From Branchiostoma floridae (lineage: Eukaryota > Chordata > Leptocardii > Amphioxiformes > Branchiostomatidae), in the NCBI RefSeq assembly GCF_000003815.2, contig NC_049994.1, forward strand, positions 7,094,307-7,158,306: a stretch of 64,000 nucleotides of DNA, read 5' to 3'. The translations under genes and the position numbers were made by a program. Below, one piece after another: positions 19,824-34,707 of this stretch. Every line of letters starts with the position of its first letter. Positions within the stretch are counted from its first letter, which is position 1. The notes beneath the pieces are model-generated. The model ran no database searches. It was not told the DNA's origin and saw only the letters and a list, made by a program, of their open reading frames with translations.

Positions 19824-22518
19824 GTCTCCGTTAGAATATCCACAAGTAGTTGTGTTTTCTTCCTAGTCACTTCTTACAGTTTTAACACCTGTTCAAGTGG
19901 GGAGGGGGGCAGGTTTAGAACTTGGCTTCGGAGCACACGAAAGATTTCAGCGTCGAAATAAACCTACAACAACGCTCTGTCCTCACAGCGGAAAACATTT
20001 AGTCGTGATAATACTCACTTTTATGAGAAACAGTGAAAAATCGCTGGTTATTCAAGACACCAGTAGAAACAGGACGCCGAAAATCACCATAGAAACCTGC
20101 ATGAAATTTGAAGTTTCTTGTTTGGTCATGTGACCGGCTAGAGATAGCTAGCGACGCATTCGTGTTACCGATTCGCATGGATCTGTTTCATGACAGTACA
20201 GAAGCGACATCTAGCGGAATGTTTGTAAAGTGCACGTTCTGTAATATTGGCGGAGATGAAGCGACTCCTCTATATGGCATCCTATATGCACTCTACTTCT
20301 AAGTTCTAACAGCTAATAAAAAGCTAATAGATTAAGAATTTCTGAACCTAGTAACTGAGAAAATGAAGTTTGATGAAAAGCCAAAACTTTCTTGAATTGT
20401 GTGATCATTCTTTGATAGCGCATAACTTTTGTTGTAAATAACTTGTGTGCATGGAATATAAAATTATATTTTAGAGGTGTTGTGGCATATTATCACTGCA
20501 CTTAAGAGTTCAACCTACGAGACACCATATCTACAATAATAATAATAATGCATAATGTGAATTTCAACTATTCTAACTGCAGTGCGACTGCATTCTACGG
20601 CATTCCAACTTTATTCCAAACATTTTGATCTCATTGGATGGAGAACCGGCCGGCCACAAGAGTGAACACAAATATCTGGAATGCAGTGAAAATTTCTGGA
20701 ATGTACTACCCAGGAATACTCAGGAATATACATGAATTTTCATTCAGACGGCATTCCGGCTCATTCCGCCTTTTCCACGGTGAAGAGGTAACGCAAGGTT
20801 ACCAGTTTACGTGCAGTACCACACTGAGTTTACGGTCACTTATGGGCGGGTGCAGACTTCGAGGTGATTGTTAAAAAAAGAAGAATTCTCTTGAGCAGGA
20901 AAGAAGACCGTCTAACAATATGTGTCTTGTCTATCATATAAGTATGCACCCAGCAAAGCAATGGACTATACTAAACGTCTGAAAAGTCCGACAACAATTT
21001 TCATTGACGAGTGAGATCGCATGCATAACATTGTAACTATTATCAGGTGCATTTGGAATTCTCGAGCGAATGTTTGCAAAATCTTAATTCTGGCTGGTTC
21101 TGCCTGATTCCTGCTGCTAATTCGGTTTCAGTGTGAATGCCCTATAAGGAGGTCCTTGATAAGTCTTACAGATTAATTTCCCCTTAAAGAAATGTCTAGA
21201 CAATATTAGAATAACCTGCATTCATGGACGTAAAGCAGCCACAATCTCTCGATGGCTGGGGTTAATGACCCCCTCCCGGCTGCTAGGAGCGCGATTTTAG
21301 TCAGGCTAGGAAGTAAAGTATACATGTAACGTTACATATCCCATACTACAACTTCTGTGTTAGTTAGATAAGCGTTAAGTATGCCATACTTTATACCCCG
21401 TACAATGGTTGTGCAATAAAGCTATCTATGTTACAAGAATAATGATAACACGCCATTTTTGTCTAATGCATTGAAGAAAACGTAAATATCAATTCAGGTG
21501 CATATAGATTATCTTATTCTGCATTTTCCGTCTATTTGTACGTATTGTTGCCATTGTATCGTTATTTTTACAGTAGAATTCGTGGATAACTGCCATTTGT
21601 GTATTTATTACAAAATCCGCACGACGACGCTACTACACAACTCCCACTTTGCACTGCGCTGGAAAGCATGTTTTTCAATGCGCATCATCTTCTGCGCAGG
21701 TTTGGGAGGTCGCTCTTCCCCTGCACAGCTGTGTACATTTCCTTAAAGACGTCCGATTCCTCCTCCCTCCGGCCTTGGACGACGTCTTCGACAAGCGGGG
21801 ACGCATGAAGAAGAGTTTCTGCTCGCGTTGCATCAAGTTTGGTTGATCTGCGACCTTGCATTGTGGAGAACGAGCTCGTTTTGTGCGGGAGGGAAGCCCC
21901 GATCGAGCGTAGGAGCCCACCATGATCTGTCTATTTCACTGTTGATTTCATCAACAAGGCACGAGAAGCACACCTCTTTCTTCTTTTTCTTTCGTTTCCT
22001 GTCTTAAATCTCTCTTCCTCGTCGCTGCCATCCTCTTACAGGTTGCTGGCATTCTTTAGATTGTTCTTAAATCGTAGCCACTTCCTTTTCTACTCTGTCA
22101 CTCTCTTTTGGCGAGGATTTGAGCCTCAAGCTAGCTCATCCATCGGGTATAAACTCTGACTAATTAAATCTACCCGTGGCGTTTTTTTAGTGGTGGCTGG
22201 GACTCGAACACGGGACCACACATACACGCCCGTATACACACACAGATACACACACACACCAACGTTTGTTTATACGTCCACCTTGCCATTATACCACGCG
22301 TTATTTGGCTAAGTGCCCCCATTGTTCAAACAATTGTTTTTCTAACATATTGTCCTCACTTTCTAACTCACCTGATTGGTGTAGAGGTGCGAAGGGCGAC
22401 CCTCCAACTAAGGACTGATGCAATAACAACATACATGGACCGTACGCAACCTTCAACGCTCGCCACAACGATATAAAGTTGTGAAACTGTAATAATTGAA
22501 ACATTCGCGGAATCGGAC
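19824..22518. other. Head-to-head spacer between ERICH2-like and SHOC2 genes
   Basis: A 2.7-kb region likely holding two divergent promoters. A fragment of a transposon seen at 41354 lies at about 20788-20850 (AAGGTTACCAGTTTACGTGC). A relatively GC-rich stretch at 21650-21920 has overlapping short frames, none recognised. No TATA box could be assigned. Confidence 0.5.
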
Positions 22519-25500
22519 ATGAGTACCAAGAGCGATACCTCGCCAGGTGCGGAAGGAAACGACCCCCCGCCGACCCCGACAGTGAAAGAAAAGAAGACTT
22601 CGGTCCCCGCGTTCGATATAGGAAAGAAAACGTCCATCGGAGGCATGGATCCGGCAAAGAAACAAGTGACGGTCGCTGTCGACGGGAATAAGCCAAAGAA
22701 AACTGTGTCGAAGAAAAAGTCGGTCCCAGGAATGGTGAGCATGTTTTTGTTTATTTGTTTTGTTTAAACAGATAAACCACTTTTAGACATAATGTTCAGT
22801 TTAACACACCATTTTTGTACAGTGGGTAGTACTCTAGCTGCGCAAGCCCGAAGAGTAAGATTTGATCAACTCAAAGACCCCTCTCCTACTGTTTCAATAA
22901 GTGTGATTGGTTCTTTACTTAACGAACTTGAAATATGGCTACCCTCAAGTCAAATGTGGGATCTGGTAGTTGTACAGCTAATCTCCCATCCAAAACATAA
23001 CCCTTTCCAGTAGTGGGCTACTAGTAGTCAATTAAAAAAACTATACATTAGCCAGGACGTCACATTTTTAAACAACTACAGAGTCTTCAATGAATTGTAT
23101 TGATAACAATAGATGACAATGAGTATCAGGTCAATCAGCATTGTAATTATAATTAGCATTGTCTGGTATAATAGGTAAACGGCCTTTAGTTGTAACATGC
23201 CAGTTTTGTACATTAAGAACAAGCAGCAAATTACATTACTAGTAGACAGGATGGTGAGGTTTGATCCACTGACACTGGAATGGACCGCTACTCTTTGTAA
23301 GTGTGGTGGGTTCTTTAACATGCTTGAGGTTTGGCTCTACTCAAACACTGGACCTGTGGGTTTATGTCCCATTCGAAGAACTTGGGAAAGTCACTTTGCA
23401 CCTATTTTCTCACTAGACTTGAAAGGCAACTTACATGTAGCTTTGGTTCAGTCCTACGTCATGTTTCCAGACCAGGGCCTGGAGTGTTCACGGCGGTTTT
23501 GAGTTTGCAGTTTACTGTATGTTTGCGGTGGGTATGATTTGACGTTGAAGCGACCACAGCACACATAAACTACCACAAGCATTTCTGCGTTTACAGTAAT
23601 CGGTGAGGGGCAGCAGTCAAAATCGGCATATGAAAATGAAATACAACCACAATATAGCAGGACCTTACATAGAATCTCAGAGCTATGCATGTAACTGTAT
23701 GGCAACCTTGCCACAGTACGTGTTTTTAACCAAGCACACCAGGTCAATACTTTTTTTTGTACTTAAAAGTATGTTGGGTTCTTTTACGCATAAGGGTTTT
23801 GATGCTTGAGGCTTGGGCCTGAAGTTCCCTCATACTAGTCAGGGTTCTAGCCAGGATTTCAATTTAGCGTAGTGGGAATGGTATGGTAGCGAAGCGACCA
23901 ATCAGGAGATTGGTGTGGAAGGGGGGTCTTGGCCCCTCCGCGGTGAGATGTTGACAATGTAGAGTTAAAAGTTAAGTAATTTGAAGGATTTTTTGGTCAG
24001 TTTTGAATGGCATATCATCATATTTCATTGTTCAGACATTGATTAGACTTTATTGAACAAGCAAATGATAGCAAAGCACCACTACACTAGTGAAAAATTA
24101 GCGTAGTGGCCCATATTTTAGCGTAGTGGTCACAAATTTTAGCGTAGGGGCCCAATACGCCAAAATGCACTAGCTAGAACCCTGCTAGTGATAATCCTAC
24201 AGGCTTAACATCAATATCCAAAATCAGCGGTGGGGGGGGGGGGCATGGGGTGGCGGTTCGCGTAGGATTGAAGTCCGGCCAACAGATGATCCACAGAAAT
24301 AGCCAGATGGCCAAGCAGCGGGGTTTCGTTATCAGTTGCACCGCGGGACATATAATCATAAATTAGCATATACTATTGGACGAATTGGTTTATAACCATT
24401 GTAAAACTACATTGTGACTACTAAAAGAAATGAAATTTTCAAAAGTACTTTTTTTCTGTCATGTTGCAACATGTGATTCTAGACCCCAAGACAAACCTAA
24501 ACATCTGTAGCGCAGCAAAATTGCAAGGTCTGTGTATTTTTTTAGTTATGCACTAGTGTATAGTCGACTCATGCAACATTACCAAAATGGCAATATTACT
24601 ATTAGCGGACATGAGATAGAGAATTTAATTCCTGGCGTTCCTGTAGCTAGATGTTTTGCCCGTTGAAAAGGTACAACATTTACATGACTTCTTTTTCTAT
24701 GCCCTGGCATATAAAATGGGCACCTGACTTTCCAACAGTAAATGGGGAGGTAAAAGGTAAAAAGAGAGGGTTTGGCTCCACCTTCCAATACCAGATACAG
24801 TGGATAACAACCCACTACTCTAAAAAATACTATGGAACTTACCTTTTAAATCAAATTCAAGCAAGTATTTCATATGGAAGAAAGCTACACTTTCCAATAA
24901 CTAAATTCTTCAGTCATTTTTACGGCTTTTGATTTTTTTATGCAGTCGTAAATTCAGGTCAAAACTTTAAAACTTGTGTGAAGCATTCCACATAAGTGTG
25001 CCGCTCAAAAGTAGGTCAACCAAAATTCCCCACTTCAGACCAATATCCTTGATGATATGAAATTCTTTCCAAGCCGGACATACCAAGAATTCGTAAAAAA
25101 ATTTAAAATGGCATAATCTTCTAGATGCCAGGTATGATTTTAGTACAACATATATAGGTCCTTGGGGCTAGGCTATCCCATAAATCTTCAAATTTTTTGC
25201 GATGGCTTAAATGTTACCTCTCTACTGCGAATTTGTGACACTGCAAATACTGTCTTAGTTTTGTATTGTAGAATTGTTTATTGTAGAATTGTTTCAATTT
25301 TCGCAAACTAAAAACACAGCAAAAACTACTTTCTCCCTTTTGCGACAAATTACACTGTAAGTCGGCGCAAAAATAGATAGATTTACAGTTACTGTAGTGT
25401 TCTTCTGAGAATATGCCCCCCCCCCCCAAAAAAAGTACCTAGAAAATGTAACATGTATGCTTTACAGTAAGGCCATGTTGATTTGATTATATGGATGACA

Positions 25501-28500
25501 TCCTTAGGGAATCCCAAAACAGATGCGAGCATGCGAATAAAAATTGTAACGAAATTTGCCTTCCAAATCTAAGTCGTCAGGAAGGTTGAACAAATGACTG
25601 AGCACACAGTATGGTATACGGAACGATGGATTATTCTTTTTTTTGTTCTTTCACTTTTTCTTTGACTTTGGTAGCGCCAAAAGGTGTAAACCCCTGCCAA
25701 TATAATTTACGACTTTAGAATTCATTTTCCACATTTATTTTTGCACTTTTTGGCATTTGACTTGCTCAATTTTCTAGCTGCTTTGCACGATTTACACTTT
25801 ACGGTATTTCTAATTTAAAAAACTTTTGGTTTGGAAACGGATAAAAATTTATGTTATCTATAAAATTGAAGCAACATAGCCTAAGGTACAGATATAATAA
25901 GTCTGGGCTTACTACTTAATATACAAAAAAGGCAGAAATTCTCAGAAACATGTGTGTATATTCATAAGCATGCTGTTGCATATGGTGGGTGAGAGACAGT
26001 AAAGCCATGAAAAGTCCTTTGCAAATATGGTTTTGTGTCTTATGAAATTATCATGTCCAACTTCATATATGTATAAACAGTATATAGAAATGACATAATC
26101 ATTTGCCAATAAGGCTTCTAGCAGGGTTCTCCCCAGAATTTTTTAGTATAGTGGAGGGGCTGACAATAATAACCCGAACCAACGCGCTGCACTTTCATGA
26201 AAATGGGTTTGCATGACAGAGGGTGTCAAATACTACAAGTTCAAGTATATTGTAGTGATTCCATTGTGTTAAGTGGCAAAACGACTATTGTTTTGATCAT
26301 AGCCCATTCAAGTTTTTGCAGACAATGCCCACTGGAAAAGTGATGCCACTTGGCACAAAAATCTGTGGATTTTCATTAATTTTAGCCAAACTAACCAAGA
26401 AAATAGGGAAGAAACACACTAAATTTCAAAAGTAGCATAGTGGAGCTGGGCTAGGAGTATAGTGGAGGGCCTCCATTATTCCATCCTCTGCTTCTAGTAA
26501 TTGATAAATCTTAGAATTATTGTGTATTTTATGTTACTATGATAGTTCAATTTTTTTAACATATCAATAAACACTCTGTAATGGTAGTTTCTTTTTTTCC
26601 CAATCCTTTTTATTTTTGTTCAAAATTTGATCATTTGAACATTTTGATTTCAAATTATTTAGTATTGCCACAAGACAACATAAATTTATACATTTAATGT
26701 CTTTGTCATTCCAGAAATCAATTTGATTTTTATTTAAAAAGAGCTAGAAACGGAATGATCAGGTCTTCAAAGGGATTAAGAATTTAAGAATAGTATGATT
26801 ATACATAATTTTTTATATTATATTTATAAATTGTGTATACATGTTTTTATGCATACAATACAATTGATACCAATACATTTTAATGGCTTTTCCAGTAGAG
26901 GTGCATACTGGTATGTAGAAAATACAGGTACAGTCAAACCTGTCTATAGCGGCCACTCAAGGGACTGGAGAAATGTGGCTACTATAGACAGGTGGCCACT
27001 GTAGAGAAAATGTTGATCAATTGACCATGAGCAAGCTACACATGATTTCAGTTCCCACTAATCTTTCTCACCAAGTAACATTGTCTCGATCTGTAAATTC
27101 ACCAACAAAGACTTGCTCTTTATTGCTCAAGGCATGCATACCTTCTGCTACTGCCAAAATGATCCTGTCAGGAACTCCAAATCCTCGCAAACTACAATTT
27201 CAAACTCGGTGCAGGGTGACATAAGGCTGCAGTATGGTTGCAACAGGCAGTGTTTCTGTATCAACGGGACCGGAAGTCGTATGGCCTTGGCCGCGTTGGA
27301 CAGGTGGCCGCTAAGCCTATTTCTTAATCATTACGAATCCAAGGGACCGACAAGAAGTGGCCACTATGGCCAGGTGGCCGGTATGCAAATTAGGTGGCCG
27401 CCAATACAGGTTTGACTGTACAGGTACGGCCTTCGGGTCCAGAGCATCAGGTCTAGATCTGGACCTGAACCTGAACCTGATGTTAAAATTTGTGTCCTAT
27501 ACTCTGGGTGGTAGTGGCCGCAATAGACATGCCGTCATCTTTGAAATGTGTCTATGTTGAGGGACTGAAAATTTCGGGGTGGACTGAAAGTGGTCACCTT
27601 GAAACCAAGTTTGACTGCGGAAATTCGGTAGATATTGCTAAAAAAACTCTACTCTATTTCACCCTGTATTTTTATTCAACAGGTAAGTGCCAACATGTGT
27701 AAACCTCTGCCAATATAATCTAGTCATTTTCTAACTGGTCCAAAATCTGGTTTACTGATTTTTCTTTATCAGATCAGTTGTTTTTTTTACCAATCCAACA
27801 AGAAAAAAAAGTTTTACCAGTACAACTATTTCCCAACCGTTAAAAAAAGGATTATGTGTAGAAACAACTGTCTCTGTCAGACTTGTTTAATTGTTTAAAA
27901 AGGTAAGCAACAATGCCCAAAAGCTGACAGAAAAAAATAAAAAAAACAGACAGTTTCAGAATTAGTAGTTACTAGTTAGGCCTTTTTAATTTGATTATAT
28001 AGATGAGATCCTCTGGGAACCAGAAAACCCTCTCTCTCTCTCTCTCTGACCGGTTTAGCGTCCGTTCTTCCCTGTAGCAGGGGTTGGTGCAAGCATTTGA
28101 ATTAAATTGAAGAAATAGTTTGGGCAAAAAAAGAAACTTCATTATGAAATCTAAAACAGGTAATAAGATGTCAGGAAGTGGAATTAGTCAATTTCTTAAC
28201 CTTCCTGACCACTTAGATTTCATTAAGAAGGTATTTTTTTTTTCTTTCACCTAATTTTTCTTCAATTCCGGTCATGATCGTCAGTTTTTGAGTTTCCAGA
28301 GGATGTCATATCTATAATCATAAATAAACATGGCCCAAGGGTTACACAAGAGTCTATGGGAACCTCTGCAGATGTGGACATATACATGTAACTGTAAATA
28401 GTGTCCTACAAAGATAATTGTGACTCCAAGGCTAGTATGTATGTCTACAGTGACAAGCATGCCTCTACGGCCAAAGTAACCTAATTCGTAGGTTTTCAGA

Positions 28501-31500
28501 TAGGGCCATGTTGATTTGATTATATGGATGACATCAGGGTTGAACAAGTTTTCTAAAATCCACTTGTCCTATCGGGCAAGCACATAAAAAATGTACTTGC
28601 CCGAACCAATTTTTCACTTGCCCAAAATTCAAATGTCACTGTTACTAGTATATGTATTTTCACTTCCAGCAATGGAATTCTCTGTAGACAATTGCTAAAT
28701 ATGTCATGACTGTAAAAAGTAACAAGTATATCAAAATTGCACTAAAATCAATGGAAAAATCTTACTTGCCCAATATTGGACAAGTGGGGTAGGACATGCA
28801 CTTGCCCGAACAGCACTTTCACTTGCCCTGGACAATAGGGCTAGTGGACTTGTTTATCCCTGGACATTCCTCTGGGAACTAGCAAGTGTGAAAAAAAAAG
28901 TTTGGCACAGATGTTATAATCAACTTCATCACAATCATATTGTTATTCTTACACTGGTAATTGTAATCATGTTGTTGGAGGCATTGATATTAATGGTGGT
29001 ATTCATTTTTCCAAAAATATATACACTGACTGAACCAAAAGTGTACTATAAAAATAGACACATACATGGCATAAACATTGTGAATGTACGTCACTAGACA
29101 ATATTTCTTATTGCCTCCACCAAGAAGGCATTGTTGAACAAGTCTGTTTACCCTATTGTCCTGGACAACCCCAGGCAAATCAAAGTGCTGATTGGACAAG
29201 TATATCTTAAATATAATTTATTTGTCTATAAAGAAAAAGAAGAAGAATAGACGTCATAGACAGTTGCACTGTCGGCTGAGCTACATTGTACTTGTACCAG
29301 CAATGTTTTGATTGGCTGACGACGGAAGAAACAAAAAGAACACAGACCAGTATAGGCTAGTAAAAATAATGTTTTCCTTCAGAAACGTAATGAACTAGAA
29401 AGGCAACATTTTCGCAAAAATGCAGAATGTTTTCCCTCAAGCCTTGTGTAAAACAAAATATAACGATAGTTCACCTTTATCCATAGGGTAACCTTCGTCC
29501 GTTCTTTTTAAGAACAAAGTAATTATGGAAATCAAGTCGACAGATGGTGGTTTCAAACTGCAATATTTTGAAAATAGTACATTTTGAAACTACCGTCCAT
29601 CGACTTGATATCCCTAGATACCCTGTATAGTAACACAACGGATATAGGTTACCCCGTGGATAATGGTGAACTAACGTTACAACTGTCCATTAGACTCGCC
29701 CCGAAGTAGTGTGTGCGAGTGAAATGGGGGTATCTGAGTAGCCTGACGTGATAGCCAGTCCAGGTAGCCAGGCCTGGTTCACAGCCCAGCCTTTTCCGTA
29801 GACCTTTTCAACTGGGAGGAAGAAAAAAAACACACCAGGAAAAACAAAAACAATATGTCTCCTCCTTTGGGAAAACATAAGAACACTAAACCACCTGGCA
29901 AGGGAGCTCTATATACTGTAAATGCAGAAATGTTCGCGGTGGAGTAATGTTCGCGGTTTTCGTGGTGACCACTTTACCGCGAACTTAAAACCACCACGAA
30001 CATTTTTCTATTATGGTATTAGACTTCAGTCTGTGGTGTTACTGCGAACTTAAAACCACCACGAAAAGTCCTTTTTCCCGCTACCGCGAAATTAAATCCC
30101 CGCAAATTTGAATGCATTTACAGTATGTCTTGTATTTATTTTCTCTTTTGTTGATTTTTTTCTGCAGGATGTGACCAAAGAATTCAATCGCTGTAGAGAA
30201 GAAGGAGCCACCAGATTAGACCTTAGCAAGAAAGTTGTAAGTAAAATTACTTCCTTATATGATTATTATTTATGTCATACCATGGCCACGATTACGTTTG
30301 ATACGGATGTTCCGGACCAGGTGATAAATATAGAATACACCGTGCTGTATGGCGAAGACTTGTGCTGGAGGCTACCATAGTCCCCGACCCTCCTGATGAG
30401 GATGGGACTAGGTGAGGTGAGACTCATACCCACCTGAGAAAACACATGTTTCGATGCGGAATGTACCAGAAGTTGAGAAAATGTTGTCTTGTGTCCTGGA
30501 ACAAAAGATTGTAACAACAGCAATTCTAACGTCTGAATCGGGTATTCGTATTTTCAACCGTGCCGTATTCGGCCCGTTTGAAATAGTTTGATTTACTCAG
30601 AGGAAGCCTGTGTGATACAACTTAGAACCTGTGTGATACGGAAAGTTATCACACGGTCCGGAACTAGCCTGGGTACCATCCTATCTCTAGGATCTAGGAT
30701 GGTACTCAGGCTAGTCCGGAACACCTGTATCGAACGTTTTCGCGTCACAGGTATGACATAAATTTTAGGAAATAAAATAAATGACATGAATATCCTACCC
30801 GCGGTCGGGCTGGTACCTCGGGTGATACGGAATTCACGTTGTTCACAAAAACGAATTTGATAGCCTGCGATTTTCTCTTTTGTTTCATTTTTGTGTTTCA
30901 CATCTCATTTTCCATCGCTGCAGGTTGACGCCATCTTGACTATCCTGCTTAACTTTGTCCCTTTGGCCAGTTGGATAAGATATCTAATGATCAACAACAG
31001 GGTTGTAGCCAGCCTGAAATCATTTTCCGTCCCCTTGATTTTGAATCCTATCGAGCGCCCAAGGCACGACTTTCCTAGGGGGGTCCTGGAGCATGCTCTG
31101 CCAGGAAATTTTGAAATCTAGACCCTCTGAAATGCTATTTCCTGCATTTTGAGGTGTAGATTTTGCTGATAGACTAAGCTGTTCAATGGCATCTGTTTTG
31201 GTGAAAGATTACACAAGGGAGACAGTTTTTTTTATATCTTAACATATTGATTTTTGTCCGTCAGGGGACGGAATGGGCAAATTTTTTTTCTGTCCCCAGC
31301 TGCACAATTCCGTCAAAGGACGGAAGGACGGGTGCTGGCTACAACCCTGATCAACAATATTCAGCTCTTCTTCAAAACATTGGATGTTTGCTTATTTTTT
31401 TTTTTTAAGTTTCTGTATTTCCCTTTCTCCACAGATATCAGTACTACCGCCTTCCGTGAAGGAACTAACCCAGCTAGTAGAATTCTACCTGTACGGGAAC

Positions 31501-34500
31501 CGGTTACAAAGTCTACCGCCGGAGATCGGACATCTAGTCAACCTACAGACCCTCGCTCTGAGCGAGAACTCCCTCACAACCCTTCCAGACCAGCTAGTAA
31601 ACCTGAAGAAGTTGAAGGTGCTAGACCTCAGACATAACAAGTTGAAAGAGGTGAGTGAAAATGGATTCTCCTGTTCCTCTCGATTACATGAAACTCTTAC
31701 TGTACGTGTACGTTTTCCTAATATATAGGTTAATTCTTGAAATTAGGGTTCTACCCATGGCCAGCATCTGTCCTTGCAGGAATTTTGCAGCTGGGGACAG
31801 CCCAAAATTTGCCAATTCTGTCCTCTGTGATGGACAAAATCGGCAATAAGATATTAATTGAACCAAACTGAGTCTGCCCACAACATCTGCCCCTAAAAAT
31901 AAAGGAAACAGCATTTCAGGGGGGTCTAGATTTCAAAATTTCTTGGGGGAGCATGTCCCTGGACCCCTTTGAATTGTTGCGCCTTCAACAGGATTTCCTT
32001 TAAAAATCCGGGGACGAAAAATTTTAGGCACATTGATATTGTTATTGAGTGGGCCAGCTACTCTCTCTTGGAGACGGGCGGAATTGCGAGGATCGCAAGG
32101 GTGCATCTGCCATTCGGCGCTAACTCAGACGACCTCAATGCGACAGCAATAAGAATTATTGCTGCAAGGTTTGGCCAAATGACTTTAGGGAAGGCCTAGG
32201 ACCCCTACTCTTTCTGATAAGTGGTGGTTTCTTTGACATGCTACAGGTGTGGCTCTCCTCAACCATGGTAACTCCATTTTTAACGTCCTATCTGAGGGAC
32301 ATAACTGAATATAACTAAATGTATAACTAAACCTAGGTACTCATTTTCACCTCAGTGAAGTGAGGAAAGTTGTGCAAGGTGCCTTTCCCCAGGGCACAAG
32401 ATTGGTAACACATCAACAGATTTGAATGTAGAATCTCTGGATTTGCGGGTTACGTTTAGGTAAAGCTTGTGGGTAACTTACTTTGACTTCTACTTTGCAG
32501 CCCGATTGTCAAATAAAAGAATAATACATTTTCGAGCCACAAAGCAAAAAGAATTACATAGTTTTTTTTTTACAGAATTGGACCAGCCTTGAATATATGC
32601 AGTCATGTGACTTCATCTAATCTAAAAAATTTTTTTTTTTCCATCAGATCCCAGATGTGGTATACAGGCTGACTTCGCTGCAGACCCTTTTCCTAAGGTT
32701 CAATAGGATCACAGTTGTCGGGGACGACCTGCAAAGATTAACGGTAAGGAAATATGACGGTCTGTTTGTTTTGCTTTTTGAGTGAACCACTTTATTTTAC
32801 AAGTGGAGGTTCATGGAGACATAGCAACAATATCAGTATGTTTGGGAAAGTTTAGACATCCAGGTTAACAATATTCAAAGATAAGATACAGAGATTATTT
32901 CCAGACATTTCGAGTGACATCCATCACTCTTCATCAGCAAGGCTAGAATGAATGACTTGCTCTGCCAGTTCAGTCAAGTAGTGCTGAAGAAGATAGATGG
33001 ATGTCACTCGAAATGTCTCCAAATAATCACTGAATCCCATCTAATTACAGATATTGATTTGTCTTTTAGAAATATACAGTTAAGTTAGCCACATAGCCTT
33101 TTTTGATGCTGTCCGAGCAGTGGGTTATCCATTGTGTTTAACACACAATATTGTAAAACAGAGTCTATCCCTCTCCTTCCACCACCTTTTACCTCCCCAA
33201 CTGAAGTTTATCACCTGGCTGGAATGAGGAATGTTGCATGATCTAAGTGCAACATCTGTCCAGAAATGCCAGGAATGAAACTCAAGACCTCTTGATCTGG
33301 CCTTTGCTAGCCTAGCCACTTAGTTGGCCATTCAATGTTAGATTGTTAGAACTTACATGTAAATATATAGAGATTTGATTGACAATTTTTCCAGCTTTTT
33401 GTGTTAGATCTATTACATTGTACTTGCTAACTGGCGTCTTACCTGCTCCTTTCCCCAGAAATTGACCATGCTTAGCTTGAGAGAGAACAAAATCCGAGAG
33501 CTTCCCGGGGGGATCGGCCAGCTGGTCAACCTGATCAACCTGGACGTCTCGCACAATCACCTGGAGCACCTGCCTGCAGGTGCACCTGTTTGTTTGTTTG
33601 TTTATTTGTTTTTGTTTGTTTTCTTTAATAAGGAGAAACAAAGTTCACTTTTCGATTGAAAACTCATCTGTGTTGGTAGAATACATAGCTACGGATTTGA
33701 GCTTTGTTCCAACACAATAGATGAACTCGCCTTAAATTTTTGGTTGACCTCGCCGACCTTTGTCAGATGTCAGATACGCTACGCTGACATTCCGACACTC
33801 ATAAGTGAGTTGACGTCAGAAGCAAATGGTAGCGAATTTCACTTTTCTTTTCCAAAAATAAACAAATTGTATTGTTCGTTTCAAATGAAAGCAGAAACAC
33901 ATTTGCTTTTTTACTTAGTTTTAGCCTGGGTACCATCTGGGTAGTAGTTTGCTCTTGTGATCGCTTACACTACCCAGTTGGGACCAATCAGTGCCCTTGG
34001 ACAAGAATTGAATATTCCAGGCATTATAGATGTCAAAAGTTCCCAGACGGAATAGCAGAAAAGTGACTGTATATGGTGTATAATAAGTATTCAAATGAGC
34101 CACTAACAGAGAAGTTACTATAGGGTGTATAATAAACGTTTGAGCAAGCTACTATCCTAAATAATTTTGCTGTCCCCACAAAAATTAAGGAATGTCTTCC
34201 TTTTTTGCTCTCATTTGAATACAGAAATTGGGAACTGTGTACAGATGTCATCACTAGACCTCCAACACAACGAGCTTCTGGATCTACCAGAGACCATAGG
34301 CAACCTCAAGTTACTCAGTAGACTAGGACTAAGGTAAGGAATGAAAATCGAAAAGTGATAACTGAATAGTTTTGTTTAAGATCTTTCCATGACTTGTACT
34401 AGTGACATCAAAGCTAGTTTTCTTACATAACATTCATATAGGGTACTTCAGTCTACATATATGAACTGTGGCATTTTCCTGCAGTTTTGCTATCTGGTGC

Positions 34501-34656
34501 TAGATGGCCTTCATGAGTAGTGTTCCAGTCTGCAGCGCCACCTGTTGGTGTGGTTGTGAACTGCAGATGAAATACAACCTGTCATAACTAAATACATAAA
34601 AATAGGAAAATCTTGTAAGTTTTGAGTACATTGAAGAGGTAAGTCATCATGTGTGT

Positions 34657-34707
<51 letters not shown>

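Noticed and set aside
22301-22742. Minus-strand frames of 124-131 aa
   Set aside because: Antisense to SHOC2 exon 1 and its upstream region; the plus frame starts SHOC2 and splices correctly.
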